From positions 3,286,001 through 3,350,000 of the forward strand of contig CAWCFV010000002.1 in the NCBI GenBank assembly GCA_963794995.1: a stretch of DNA of 64,000 nucleotides, read 5' to 3'. Positions 1 through 8,205 of this stretch are shown here, one piece after another. A program made the position numbers and the translations under genes. Each line of letters begins with the position of its first letter. Within the stretch, counting starts at the first letter, position 1. Origin of the DNA: CAWCFV01 sp963794995. Lineage in GTDB: Bacteria; Actinomycetota; Actinomycetes; JACCUZ01. Under the pieces are notes generated by a model, which was not told where the DNA came from, did not search any database, and saw only the letters and a program-made list of their open reading frames with translations.

Positions 1-900
1 CCTGAACCACACGAAGCCGTCGCCGAGTGTCAGGTCCCCGCCGCGGACGCCGCCCGGGTCCAGCACCGCGCAGCCGACCAGGCTGTTGTCGGCGGGGTCG
101 ATCTGGCAGAGGGCGCCGGCAGCCTGGGCCATCACCCAGACCCCCTCGTCGCCGACGTCGAGGAAGCGCGGGCCCTGAGCAACGGCGATCCGAGCGACCT
201 CCTCGCCGGTGGTGGGGTCGAGGCGGATGACCACGTTGCGGGAGAACGCCGCCAGCCAGACACCGCCCTGGCCGGCCCGGACCGCGGTGGCGTCGAACGA
301 GAGCGGGAACCGGTCGGTGACCTCCAGCGACTCCGGGTCGATGCGGGCCAGCAGGCAACGGACACAGTTCTCGCCGTCGATGACGGCCCACACCGCGCCT
401 TCGCCGGCTCCGACGGTCGACTCACCCTCCGGTGAGACAGGAAGGGGCACGTGCCCCGTCATCTTCCGGCTCCGCGCGTCGATCCGTGCCACGCCCAGCG
501 TGTCGCAGGTCAGCGTCCAGACGGCGCCGAATCCCGACGTCATGGAGGCGCACGGTCCCTGCGGCACCGCCACGGAGCCCAACGAGCGACCAGTCCGGGC
601 GGCGTACACGCCGACGCCTCGGCCCAGTCCCGAGACCCACGTCTTGCCGTTCGCGACACGGACCCAGTCGACCGACGTGCTGGCCTCGAGCGCCTCGCCA
701 CCGGCCTGCCGGATCGACTGGGCGTCCGGCAGCACTGGGGTGTCCGCGGTGACCGGTTCCGGCGCCGGCTCGACGGCCGGGGCGGTCGTGACGTCCGACG
801 GGCTCTGCTGGGGTGCGGGGTCGGCCTGCGTCGTGTCGTCGCCCCCACAGGCGACCAGGGCGCCACATGCCCACGCCACGACCAACAACCGAACGCGCAT
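1..900 (-). CDS. Putative lipoprotein with beta-propeller-like repeats (C-terminus cut by window edge)
   Basis: The frame opens at an ATG at 900 and stays open to base 1, so 300 codons are visible and the C-terminus lies outside the window. The N-terminus reads MRVRLLVVAWACGALVACGG: a short positive start, a hydrophobic stretch and a lipobox-like LVAC followed by G, so I infer a lipid-anchored extracytoplasmic protein. A Pro/Ala/Thr-rich linker follows. The rest contains recurring GAVW, GGVWLA and GVWVMA segments about 40-50 residues apart, alternating with ARIDP, RLDP and QIDP, the pattern of beta-propeller (NHL/YVTN-like) blades. Substrate and role are unknown. It is divergent from the membrane-protein gene at 1138, with a 237-bp shared upstream region in which I see no clear promoter. 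Confidence 0.75.
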   Translation of the reverse strand, partial: MRVRLLVVAWACGALVACGGDDTTQADPAPQQSPSDVTTAPAVEPAPEPVTADTPVLPDAQSIRQAGGEALEASTSVDWVRVANGKTWVSGLGRGVGVYAARTGRSLGSVAVPQGPCASMTSGFGAVWTLTCDTLGVARIDARSRKMTGHVPLPVSPEGESTVGAGEGAVWAVIDGENCVRCLLARIDPESLEVTDRFPLSFDATAVRAGQGGVWLAAFSRNVVIRLDPTTGEEVARIAVAQGPRFLDVGDEGVWVMAQAAGALCQIDPADNSLVGCAVLDPGGVRGGDLTLGDGFVWFR

Positions 901-1137
901 GAATCGACTCCTCGACCGGTGGGCGCAGTATGCCCGCCCCGTCGGCATCTGTCGATCTTCGCGGCCCGGCTCACGTGCTCGCTCGACGGGGACGGTGACC
1001 GGCGGGTCCGACCAGCTCGGAGCGGGACCGACGCGCCGGTTTTCCGGCCTCCGGCGGTAGCTGTCGTCGGGCACCTTGCAGCCCGATCCAGGGCGTGCCG
1101 CGCGCCCGCGGGCAGGCAGGTGGGGCACCGTGGTGGC

Positions 1138-2178
1138 GTGACGGGGACCGAGCAGCCGCTCGAGCCGCCGGCGGTGCGCCCGCCGGCAGAGCTGGTGGGC
1201 GGTGCCCTGCTGGCGCTTGTCGTGGGCCTGGGAACGGGTGGCCTCGCCGGGTTCCTCGTCGGGGCGGTCATGGTGTCCGGTGCGGACGGCTCGGACGGCT
1301 GGGCCGCGATCGGCGGCCTGATCGCCGGAGCTGTGGTCGCGACGGCGACGACCGTCGCCGCCTACCTCGCCGCGCTGCTCTCCGCGGGCCGCCGGCTGTT
1401 CCCCCGGGGCCGGCGGGCCCGTCCGGTGGGCTCGGCGCTGCTCGGGCTGGTGGGGGTCGTGGGGTACGGGGCGCTGCTGCTCGCGGTGATCCGGGACAGC
1501 TCGTCCGGCTGGACCCTGCTGGTGCTCTGCCTGGGTGCGGCCGCGGTGGCGTGCGGGCCCGTCGCGTTCGTGTGGTGGGGGGCGCCGGAGCAGAGGCCGG
1601 CGGCGGCGGCGATCCTCCTCGGGCTGCTCCTCGGCGCCGGGGTGGTGGTCGTGGTCACCAACGCCCTCGCCGCGTCGGCCACGGACCAGGTCGCCGAGCG
1701 GCTGCCGCTGGTGCTGTTCGACGGGGAGACCGCGGACCCGGCCTACCCGGGGTGGCGACGGGACAGGTTCTCGGTCCAGGAGGTCGCGCCGGCGCGCAGC
1801 GGCCTCACCCCCGGCGGGCACGAGAGCGTGCTGAAGTACGTCACGCCGGCGGGGGTCACCTTCCTCCGCATGCACACCGACGCCGGCGACTGCTCCGCCC
1901 CGCCGCGGGGGTACACCTGCACCGACGCCGGCGCACTGCCGCAAGGCAGGCTGCGCCGCTACCTGCCGCTCGGGTACTCGCCGGCCGCCGCGTTGCCCGA
2001 GGTCTACCTGATGGTGGTCTACCCGGACGGCTCCTCGGTGTCGGTCAACCTCGAGGGCGGGCGCTTCGCGGCCGGGCAGCTCACCGAGGCCGAGGGTCGC
2101 GAGGTGCTCGGCGCGTTGCGGCGCGTCGACCGCGGCCGGTTCGAGGAACGGCTCGGTGCCCCGCTCGAGCTGCGCTAG
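1138..2178 (+). CDS. Conserved-type membrane protein, function unknown
   Basis: The product is 346 residues from the GTG at 1138. The first half holds about five hydrophobic segments rich in Gly, Ala, Leu and Val (for example LVGGALLALVVGLGTGG and ILLGLLLGAGVVVVV), giving a multi-pass membrane domain of roughly 190 residues. The second half is hydrophilic with two cysteines close together (DCSAPPRGYTC), possibly a disulfide in an extracytoplasmic domain. The frame is open far upstream, but the first plausible hydrophobic N-terminus begins here. The TAG stop overlaps the stop of the convergent TfoX-like gene by four bases. I do not recognise the family. Confidence 0.7.
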   Translation: MTGTEQPLEPPAVRPPAELVGGALLALVVGLGTGGLAGFLVGAVMVSGADGSDGWAAIGGLIAGAVVATATTVAAYLAALLSAGRRLFPRGRRARPVGSALLGLVGVVGYGALLLAVIRDSSSGWTLLVLCLGAAAVACGPVAFVWWGAPEQRPAAAAILLGLLLGAGVVVVVTNALAASATDQVAERLPLVLFDGETADPAYPGWRRDRFSVQEVAPARSGLTPGGHESVLKYVTPAGVTFLRMHTDAGDCSAPPRGYTCTDAGALPQGRLRRYLPLGYSPAAALPEVYLMVVYPDGSSVSVNLEGGRFAAGQLTEAEGREVLGALRRVDRGRFEERLGAPLELR

Positions 2179-2519
2179 GACTTCGCGGCCCGGGAGATCT
2201 CCAGCGACCGGCGAGCCCGCGCGAGCAGCGCCGCCTCGTCAGCGAGCACCCCTGCGGGCACGCTCCAGTACGGCATCCGCCCGTGGCGCTCGCCGCCTGC
2301 TGCCTCGTCCGCAGCGGCGGTCGAGTCGTCACCGCGGAGGTGGGCAGTGCCCTTCGGGTCGACCAGACCGACCATCACGCCGTCGCAGAAGATGCCCTGC
2401 CCGCCGAACATCTTCTTCGCGTGCACCTCGCCGAGGGCGGCCAGGCTGTCGGTGAACCGGATGGCCGTCTCCGCCGCCGCCGCGCCCCGAGTCGCACCCT
2501 TCTCGCCCATCGTCACCAC
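2175..2519 (-). CDS. TfoX N-terminal domain family protein
   Basis: A 114-residue protein with the TfoX/Sxy N-terminal fold signature: an amphipathic start, then KKMFGGQGIFCDGVMVGLV (residues about 35-53), followed by a short helical C-terminus. In gammaproteobacteria TfoX/Sxy is a competence coactivator. Stand-alone actinobacterial versions like this one have no established role, so competence should not be assumed. The start may be the GTG at 2519 or the ATG three codons later. It is convergent with the membrane-protein gene and shares a CTAG overlap with it. Confidence 0.75.
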   Translation of the reverse strand: MVTMGEKGATRGAAAAETAIRFTDSLAALGEVHAKKMFGGQGIFCDGVMVGLVDPKGTAHLRGDDSTAAADEAAGGERHGRMPYWSVPAGVLADEAALLARARRSLEISRAAKS

Positions 2520-2738
2520 GACCTTCGTCCTCGTGAGACCGCCACTCTGGCACCCCGGGCAGGGACGGAAGGGACATCGCGGGCGCGGGTCGCCAGGGAC
2601 CGCACCGTCCGAGCGTGGCCGTCACGACATCGACACGAGGACTTGACCTGCAACCCTGCCCTTCCTGACGGGGTCCGGTGCACGGTGGGGAGATCCGGCA
2701 GCGCCGGACGAGGTGCTGTCACGAAGGAGGCGACCATC

Positions 2739-3359
2739 GTGTTCGCACGGACCAACACGTTCGACGGGGACCCGGCCAGGCTGGACGACGGCATCAACTT
2801 CGCCCGCGACAAGGTGGCTCCGCTGCTCGCCGGACTCGACGGCTGCGGCGGGATGTCCCTGCTGGTCGACCGCTCCACCGGCCGCTGCATGGTCAACAGC
2901 GTGTGGGCGACGAAGGAGGCCATGCACGCCAGCGAGGAGGCGATCATCCCGCTGCGCGCCGAGGGGGGTCAGCTGCTGGGTGCCCCCGCGGAGACGGAGG
3001 AGTGGGAGCTCGCGATCATGCACGAGCGGCAAACGGTGGCGGCCGGCTGCGGGATGCGGGTCACCCGGGTCAGGTTCGATCCGGCCGACACCGAGTCGGC
3101 CATCGACACGGTGCGGACCACGACGGTCCCCGCCTCCGAGCTGCTGCCGGGCTTCTGCCGGCTGACCATGGTCGTCGACGCCGAGGCCGGCAAGGGGATG
3201 GCGCTGACCTCGTTCACCGACCCCGCGGCGATGGCTGCCAGCCGGGCGACCGTCGACGAGATCCGCAAGGTCAGCACCGAGAAGGCCCACGCGACGGTCG
3301 AGTCCGTGCACGAGTACGAGCTGGTCTTCTACTCGATGGCACTCGAGCCCACCGACTGA
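2739..3359 (+). CDS. ABM-like (dimeric alpha/beta barrel) protein, paralogue of the 43635-44255 gene
   Basis: A 206-residue protein beginning VFARTNTFDGDP at a GTG preceded at eight bases by AAGGAGG (2724-2730), which fixes the start. Two repeats of about 100 residues each resemble antibiotic-biosynthesis-monooxygenase-type dimeric alpha/beta barrels. The C-terminal half has VRTTTVP, a hydrophobic LTMVVD strand and EKAHATVESVHEYEL. The gene at 43635-44255 encodes a protein of exactly the same length with the same landmarks (VRTTTVP, FTD, DKAHA), so the two are clear paralogues. No catalytic residues are obvious; stress or small-molecule binding roles would be guesses. Confidence 0.75.
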   Translation: MFARTNTFDGDPARLDDGINFARDKVAPLLAGLDGCGGMSLLVDRSTGRCMVNSVWATKEAMHASEEAIIPLRAEGGQLLGAPAETEEWELAIMHERQTVAAGCGMRVTRVRFDPADTESAIDTVRTTTVPASELLPGFCRLTMVVDAEAGKGMALTSFTDPAAMAASRATVDEIRKVSTEKAHATVESVHEYELVFYSMALEPTD

Positions 3360-3366
3360 GGTCTGC

Positions 3367-4215
3367 TCAGTCGGGGACGTAGTCGAACTGGTCGGGGTTG
3401 GGGCCGGTGCGGCCCGGCTCGCCCTTGTCGAGCGCACTGATCGCCCGCATGTCGGCGTCGTCGAGCGCGAAGTCGAACAGCGCGAAGTTCTCCGCCATCC
3501 GCTCGGCCTTCGTCGACTTCGGGAACACCACGTCACCGCGCTGCACGTGCCAGCGCAGCGCGACCTGGGCCGGGGTCCGGCCGAGCTGCTCGGCGACCTT
3601 CGTGATCGTCTCGTCGTCGAGCACCGCGCCCTGGGCGATCGGCGACCAGGCCTCGGTGACGATGCCGTGCTCGTCGCCGTACGCACGGACCTCGTCGTTG
3701 AGGAAGTACGGGTGCGCCTCGACCTGGTTCACCGACGGCACGGTGCCGGTCTCGGCGGCGAGTCGCTCGAGGTGGGCGACCTGGAAGTTGGAGACCCCGA
3801 TCGAGCGGGCCCGCCCGTCCCGGGCGAACTCCTCCAGCGCCTGCCAGGTCGACACGAAGTCGCCGTCGTAGAGCGTCGGCAGCGGCCAGTGGATCAGGAA
3901 CAGGTCCACGTGCTCCATGCCCAGCGCCTCAAGCGTCCGGTCGAAGGCCCGGCGGGCATCGTCGGGTCGGTGGAAGCCGTTGTTCAGCTTGCTCGTCACG
4001 AAGACCTCGTCGCGACCGAGGCCGGACGCGGCCACCGCCCGGCCGACGCCCTGCTCGTTGCCGTACATCTGCGCGGTGTCGATGTGCCGGTAGCCGACCT
4101 CGAGAGCGGTGGTCACCGCTCGCTCGGTCTCCTCCGGAGGGATCTGGAAGACGCCGAAGCCGAGCTGCGGGATCTGCACGCCGTCGTTCAGGGTGATGTC
4201 GGGCACTGCGCTCAC
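3367..4215 (-). CDS. Aldo/keto reductase, 2,5-diketo-D-gluconate reductase-like
   Basis: A 282-residue NADPH-dependent carbonyl reductase of the AKR superfamily. The tetrad is visible: Asp and Tyr in HIDTAQMYGNEQG, Lys in TSKLNN and His in LIHWPL. Further family motifs are IGVSNF, VNQVEAHPYF and the cofactor-binding VVFPKSTKAERM near the C-terminus. Length and motifs fit the DkgA/DkgB group, usually broad-range aldehyde or ketone reductases. The start is the GTG at 4215 (VSAVPDITLNDG), with AGGACG a short distance upstream. The GTG four codons later is an alternative. The physiological substrate cannot be read from the sequence. Confidence 0.9.
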   Translation of the reverse strand: MSAVPDITLNDGVQIPQLGFGVFQIPPEETERAVTTALEVGYRHIDTAQMYGNEQGVGRAVAASGLGRDEVFVTSKLNNGFHRPDDARRAFDRTLEALGMEHVDLFLIHWPLPTLYDGDFVSTWQALEEFARDGRARSIGVSNFQVAHLERLAAETGTVPSVNQVEAHPYFLNDEVRAYGDEHGIVTEAWSPIAQGAVLDDETITKVAEQLGRTPAQVALRWHVQRGDVVFPKSTKAERMAENFALFDFALDDADMRAISALDKGEPGRTGPNPDQFDYVPD

Positions 4216-4379
4216 GATCGGTGTCGTCCTTCGTCCTGGGGGCCGTGACCACCGCAGCCTGCCCCGCTGTCCGCCGCGCACGCCTGCCGGGGCGGTCCGA
4301 TGACTTCGGCGCGCCCGACCGGTCGGCCCCCGGACACGTCGACCGGAGGGCCAGCCATGACCGTGCACGCCGTGCTGCG

Positions 4380-5042
4380 ATGAGCGGTCCCGACCCGTGG
4401 CGCTACCCCGACTGCGGGGCCCTGCCCGCGGTCGGGCTGCTCGAGCGCTCCGTGGGCTACGCGCTGGGGGGGCTCGCGCTGGTCACGCCGGCCGACCTGT
4501 CCCGGCGCTCCCCCTGCGCGGCATGGGACCTGCGGGCGCTCCTGCGGCACCTGGACGACTCGCTGCGCGTGCTCGCCCAGGCGGTGACCGCCGGCCACCT
4601 CGACCTCGACGCGCCGGGCCAGCACGGGGCCGGCGCCGGCGACCACAGCGACAAACGCAGGGTCGACCCGCTGGACGACCCGGTGCCCGCACTGCGGCGA
4701 CTGGCCGGCCGGACGGTCGGCGCGTGGGTGGCGCCGTCCACGCCGCGCACGGTCTCGGTCGCCGACTGCTCGCTGCCGGCCGAGGTGGTCGCGGCGACCG
4801 GCGCGGTCGAGGTCGTGGTGCACGGCTGGGACGTGTGGCGCACCTGCGGCATCGACCGCCCCGTGCCGGCGGCACTGGCCACCCGGCTGCTCGACCTGTG
4901 CGGGGTGGTGGTCGACGCCGGCGACCGGCCGCACCGCTTCGCGCCCCCCGTCGCGGTTCCCCCGAACGCCCCGCCGGGGGACCGGCTGGTCGCCCTGCTC
5001 GGTAGGGACCCCTCCCGCGGTCGCCCGGGTGGCCTGCACTGA
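4380..5042 (+). CDS. TIGR03086 family protein (DinB/maleylpyruvate isomerase-like fold)
   Basis: A 220-residue protein starting at the ATG at 4380. It opens with LLERSVGYALGGLALVTPADL, followed by CAAWDLRALLRHLDDSL (about residues 40-60), the helix that carries the first metal-ligand histidine in this family. A middle helix holds EVVVHGWDVWR with the second histidine region, and the C-terminus PPGDRLVALLGRDP is the usual TIGR03086 ending. Family members are putative metal-binding four-helix bundles related to DinB and mycothiol-dependent isomerases; reactions are mostly unknown. A second DinB-fold protein lies at 39653. Confidence 0.85.
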   Translation: MSGPDPWRYPDCGALPAVGLLERSVGYALGGLALVTPADLSRRSPCAAWDLRALLRHLDDSLRVLAQAVTAGHLDLDAPGQHGAGAGDHSDKRRVDPLDDPVPALRRLAGRTVGAWVAPSTPRTVSVADCSLPAEVVAATGAVEVVVHGWDVWRTCGIDRPVPAALATRLLDLCGVVVDAGDRPHRFAPPVAVPPNAPPGDRLVALLGRDPSRGRPGGLH

Positions 5043-5085
5043 GCGACGGGCCAGGGGCAGCCCCGCGCCGCGGGGTCGTCATGGG

Positions 5086-5114
5086 TCGTGTCGTGGGGGA
5101 CAGGCGGGTAGAAT
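5086..5114 (+). promoter_or_regulatory. Possible promoter of the small cysteine protein gene
   Basis: TAGAAT at 5109-5114 matches a strong -10 hexamer. The hexamer 17 bases upstream (TCGTGT) is a poor -35. A start near 5121 would leave a leader of about 60 bases before the ATG at 5181. The call is by inspection only. Confidence 0.35.
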
Positions 5115-5180
5115 CCGGGCGATCGCACTCGAGACCGCGGTGCGGCCCCCCCACAGGTTCTGTCCCCTGCGAGGCCTGCC

Positions 5181-5399
5181 ATGCCGTACCAGCCACCGTC
5201 CGGATTCGTCGAGCCGTGGGACGAGGGTGACCAGGAGGACGCCGCCTCCCGGATGCGCTTCCACACCCGCAGCGACTGCCCGCGCGTCCGGCACCCCGAG
5301 GTGCTGCGCCCGGTCGACCGTCCCTACAGCGCTGCCCGCTGCGGCGGCTGCGCCGAGCCCTACGGCCAGAACCGCGAGACGTTCGCCACGACCGTCTGA
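5181..5399 (+). CDS. Small conserved-type cysteine-rich protein
   Basis: A 72-residue soluble protein starting at an ATG at 5181. The centre reads FHTRSDCPRVRHPEVL, then VDRPYSAARCGGC. The three cysteines and one histidine could form a zinc-ribbon-like metal site, and the flanking Arg-rich segments suggest nucleic-acid or protein contact. No catalytic motif is visible. Codon use matches the neighbours and TAGAAT lies 67 bases upstream, so this is a real gene rather than a chance frame. I recall similar small proteins in other actinomycetes but know no function. Confidence 0.65.
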   Translation: MPYQPPSGFVEPWDEGDQEDAASRMRFHTRSDCPRVRHPEVLRPVDRPYSAARCGGCAEPYGQNRETFATTV

Positions 5400-5422
5400 G
5401 CCGGGGGCCGCAAACCGGCCGG

Positions 5423-5641
5423 TCAGCTGTTCTTGCGTGCCGTCGCCTCCCCGCCCTTGCGGCCGGCATCCTTCTTCTGTGCCGTGGTGCCGCCCTGGCG
5501 TGGGTCGCCGCCGCTGCCTGACTGCTCCCCGCCGTGCCTCGAGGCCTCGGGGGAGTTGGCGATCCGCGCGGCGCGCTCCTTGGACATCCCCTTCTTCTCG
5601 AGGGCCTCGTACTGCTTCTCGTTCTTGATGCTGGACGCCAC
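5423..5641 (-). CDS. Small basic DUF7218-like protein
   Basis: A 72-residue, highly charged protein from the GTG at 5641, with GGAGG just upstream (on the minus strand GCAGGAGGGATGGACC precedes GTG). The N-terminus KNEKQYEALEKKGMSKERAA followed by RIANSPEASRHGG is characteristic of small actinobacterial proteins (DUF7218-like: charged helix, KxxAARIAN), and the tail is Gly/Lys/Arg-rich (KKDAGRKGGEATARKN). Such tails often bind nucleic acid, but that is inference. The gene stands alone between the convergent cysteine protein and a YetF remnant. Confidence 0.65.
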   Translation of the reverse strand: MASSIKNEKQYEALEKKGMSKERAARIANSPEASRHGGEQSGSGGDPRQGGTTAQKKDAGRKGGEATARKNS

Positions 5642-5715
5642 GGTCCATCCCTCCTGCGGTGCCGTCGTCGGCCGGGCCGGCTGCCCGGTCCGAGTCGCCC
5701 TACCCGGCGCGGCCG

Positions 5716-5922
5716 TCACGATGCCTGGCCGCTGTCCGGCCGGGAGAAGAAGGACAGCGAGCCGTCGTTCTCCAGCACGGCGAGCTCGACGTCCGCCAGG
5801 TCGCGCACGCCGTTCTGGCGGGCCGCCGCGAGCAGCTCGGTGCGGGTCAGCCGCTCGTCGGCCAGCACCCGTTCCTGCAGCTCGCCGTCGCGGATGACGA
5901 TCGCGGGGAGGCCCTCGACCAC
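5716..5922 (-). pseudogene. Remnant of a DUF421/YetF membrane protein (C-terminal domain only)
   Basis: This frame encodes VVEGLPAIVIRDGELQER followed by LTRTELLAAARQNGVRDLA and VELAVLENDGSLSFFSR, the complete C-terminal domain of DUF421/YetF proteins. Full members are about 150-230 residues and begin with three membrane helices, which are absent here. In-frame residues upstream (RGWKFSRARR) continue the homology for a few codons but run into the 3' end of the SDR gene without a start. The GTG at 5922 could give a 68-residue stand-alone domain. More likely it is what is left after a deletion or rearrangement joined the SDR gene to the tail of a yetF-like gene. Confidence 0.6.
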
Positions 5923-5963
5923 CCGGCGGGCGCGGGAGAACTTCCAGCCGCGCGGGTGGTCCG

Positions 5964-6929
5964 TCAGTCCCGGCGGGCCTGTGACCGGGCGGCGGCAGCC
6001 GCGGCGAGGGCCGTCGCACCCCCCGCGCCGGCGGCGCGCAGCCAGTGCCGGCCCCAGCGGCCGTGCAGGCCCTCGCCGGCGGGAACCGGGGCGAAGACGT
6101 TGCCGTCATGGGGCTCGACCGGCTCGCGGGAGAGCCCGCCGGCGCGCATCAGCGGGCCGACGAGGGCGTCGAACACCGCGGGCAGGAGGGTGAAGCCGGC
6201 CCGTGCCACCAGGTTGGCCGGACCGACCGACCGGCGCGGCCGGTGGTCGCGCAGCGACCGCACGATCGCCCGGGCCACCTTCTCGGGGGAGTCGACCGGG
6301 GGCGGCGGCCGGCCGACCCGGCCGGCGTAGTTGGCGGCCTGCAGGTACACGGGGGTGTCCACACCGCCGGGGGAGACGACGCACACGTGCACGCCGGGCG
6401 TCTCGCGGGCCTCGACCGCGAGGACCCGGGCCAGCCCGCGCACGGCCCACTTCGAGGTGACGTAGCTGCTCATGTACGGCGTGGCGATCTCACCGAGCAG
6501 CGAGCCGGTCAGCACCAGCGTGCCGTGGCCCTGGGCGCGGAAGCGGCGCAGGGCCACGCGCGCCACGTGCACCGTCCCGTGGACGCCGGTGTCGAGGACC
6601 CGGCGGAAGGTCTCCGCCGGGACGTCCTCGAAACGCCCGTAGGCGACCACGGCAGCCGTGTGCACCCAGCCGTCGATGCCGCCGAACCGGGCCACGGCGT
6701 CGGCGCAGACCTTGTCGACGGCGGGCTCGTCGGTCACGTCGGCGACCACGGTCACCGTCTCGGCGCCCAGCTCACGGCAGGCGTCCGCGGTCTCCTCGAG
6801 GGCCTCGGGCGATCGGGACGACAGCACGAGGCGCGTGCCGGTCCCCGCGAGCAGGAGCGCGGTGGCCCGGCCGATGCCGCTGGACGCCCCCGTGACGACG
6901 ACGACGCGGGCGGAGGAGTAGTCCGTCAC
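5964..6929 (-). CDS. Short-chain dehydrogenase/reductase (SDR)
   Basis: A 321-residue classical SDR. The cofactor motif VTGASSGIGRA is at residues about 11-21, and the catalytic Ser in TGSLLGE precedes the YVTSK Tyr-Lys pair by the usual distance. A C-terminal extension of about 70 residues ends in a Gly/Ala-rich, weakly hydrophobic segment (LRAAGAGGATALAAAAAA) that could contact the membrane. The start GTG at 6929 overlaps the TGA of the upstream zinc dehydrogenase by four bases, so the two are translationally coupled and probably act on the same or successive alcohol/carbonyl compounds. This pairing is common in actinomycetes; the substrate is unknown. Confidence 0.85.
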   Translation of the reverse strand: MTDYSSARVVVVTGASSGIGRATALLLAGTGTRLVLSSRSPEALEETADACRELGAETVTVVADVTDEPAVDKVCADAVARFGGIDGWVHTAAVVAYGRFEDVPAETFRRVLDTGVHGTVHVARVALRRFRAQGHGTLVLTGSLLGEIATPYMSSYVTSKWAVRGLARVLAVEARETPGVHVCVVSPGGVDTPVYLQAANYAGRVGRPPPPVDSPEKVARAIVRSLRDHRPRRSVGPANLVARAGFTLLPAVFDALVGPLMRAGGLSREPVEPHDGNVFAPVPAGEGLHGRWGRHWLRAAGAGGATALAAAAAARSQARRD

Positions 6930-8119
6930 GGCGCGAGGACGACCTTGATGCAGTCGTCGGACTTCTGCTGGAAGACCTCGTACATGTGCGGCCCCTCCTC
7001 GAGCGGGACCCGGTGCGTGGTCAGGTCGAGCACGCCGAGCGGGTCGGAGTCGTCCGCGACCAGGGGGAGGATGTCGTCGATCCACCGCTTCACGTGGGCC
7101 TGCCCCATCCGGAGCTGGATGCCGCGGTCGAACATCTCCATCATCGGCATCGGGTCGACCTCGCCGCCGTACACGCCCGAGACCGAGACGGTGCCGCCGC
7201 GGCGCACCCCCTTGAGCGCCGCGAACAGCGCGTCCATCCGGTCGACGGCGATCTTGTCGGTGAGGGTCCGCGCGACCTTGTCGGGAAGCAGTCCCACGGC
7301 GGCCTGCGCGACCTTCGCGGCGGTGCCGCGGGTCGAGCCGTGCGCCTCCATGCCGACCGCCTCGACGACGGCATCAGGCCCGCGCCCGCCGGTCCGCTCG
7401 ATCAGCGCCTCGGCGACGTCGTCGACCTCGCGCATGTCGAGGGTCTCGACACCGTGCCGGGCCGCCATCTGCAGCCGGGCGTCGACCGAGTCGACGCCGA
7501 TGACGCGCTCCGCACCGAGGTGCCGCCCGATCCGCGCGGCCATCTGGCCGATCGGCCCGAGCCCGAGCACGGCCAGCGTGCCGCCCTCGGGCACGTCGGC
7601 GTAGCGCACGGCCTGCCACGCCGTGGGCAGCACGTCGGAGAGGAAGAGGAACTGCTCGTCGGGCGTGCCCTCCGGGACCTTGATCGGGCCGAAGTGGGCC
7701 TGGGGCACCCGCAGGTACTCGGCCTGGCCGCCCGGCACGGCGCCGTACAGCGAGGTGTAGCCGAACAGCGAGGCGCCCTTGCCGTGCTCGCGGACCTGGG
7801 TGGTCTCGCACTGCGCGAACAGCTCGCGCGTGCACATCCAGCACGACCCGCAGGAGATGTTGAACGGGATGACGACGCGGTCGCCGGCCTTGATGTGGGT
7901 GACCTCGGCGCCCACCTCCTCGACGATGCCCATCGGCTCGTGGCCGAGGACGTCGCCCGGCGTGAGGTACGGGCCGAGCACCTCGTACAGGTGCAGGTCC
8001 GAGCCGCAGATCGCGCTCGACGTGACCCGCACGATCGCGTCGGTGGGCGACTGGATCGTGGGGTCGGGGACGGTCTCGACGCGGACGTCGCGGCGCCCCT
8101 GCCAGGTCAGTGCTCGCAC
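6926..8119 (-). CDS. Zinc-dependent alcohol dehydrogenase, formaldehyde dehydrogenase-like
   Basis: A 397-residue medium-chain dehydrogenase. The catalytic zinc region is CGSDLHLYEVLG and GHEPMGIVEEVG. The structural zinc loop CGSCWMCTRELFAQC has the standard C-x2-C-x2-C-x7-C spacing, and the Rossmann motif is LGLGPIGQMAARIG. The extended C-terminal half (about residues 240-340) fits the glutathione-independent formaldehyde dehydrogenase-like subgroup (FdhA-like), which dismutates or oxidises small aldehydes and alcohols with NAD. The start GTG at 8119 follows GAGGAGAAG. First gene of a two-gene operon with the SDR. Confidence 0.88.
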   Translation of the reverse strand: MRALTWQGRRDVRVETVPDPTIQSPTDAIVRVTSSAICGSDLHLYEVLGPYLTPGDVLGHEPMGIVEEVGAEVTHIKAGDRVVIPFNISCGSCWMCTRELFAQCETTQVREHGKGASLFGYTSLYGAVPGGQAEYLRVPQAHFGPIKVPEGTPDEQFLFLSDVLPTAWQAVRYADVPEGGTLAVLGLGPIGQMAARIGRHLGAERVIGVDSVDARLQMAARHGVETLDMREVDDVAEALIERTGGRGPDAVVEAVGMEAHGSTRGTAAKVAQAAVGLLPDKVARTLTDKIAVDRMDALFAALKGVRRGGTVSVSGVYGGEVDPMPMMEMFDRGIQLRMGQAHVKRWIDDILPLVADDSDPLGVLDLTTHRVPLEEGPHMYEVFQQKSDDCIKVVLAP

Positions 8120-8205
8120 GGCTTCTCCTCGCTGTCGTTCTCGGCTGGACGGCGCGTACCCCCGCCCGGGGACCTCACGCACCGGCATCTTGTGCAGGGC
8201 TGCGG

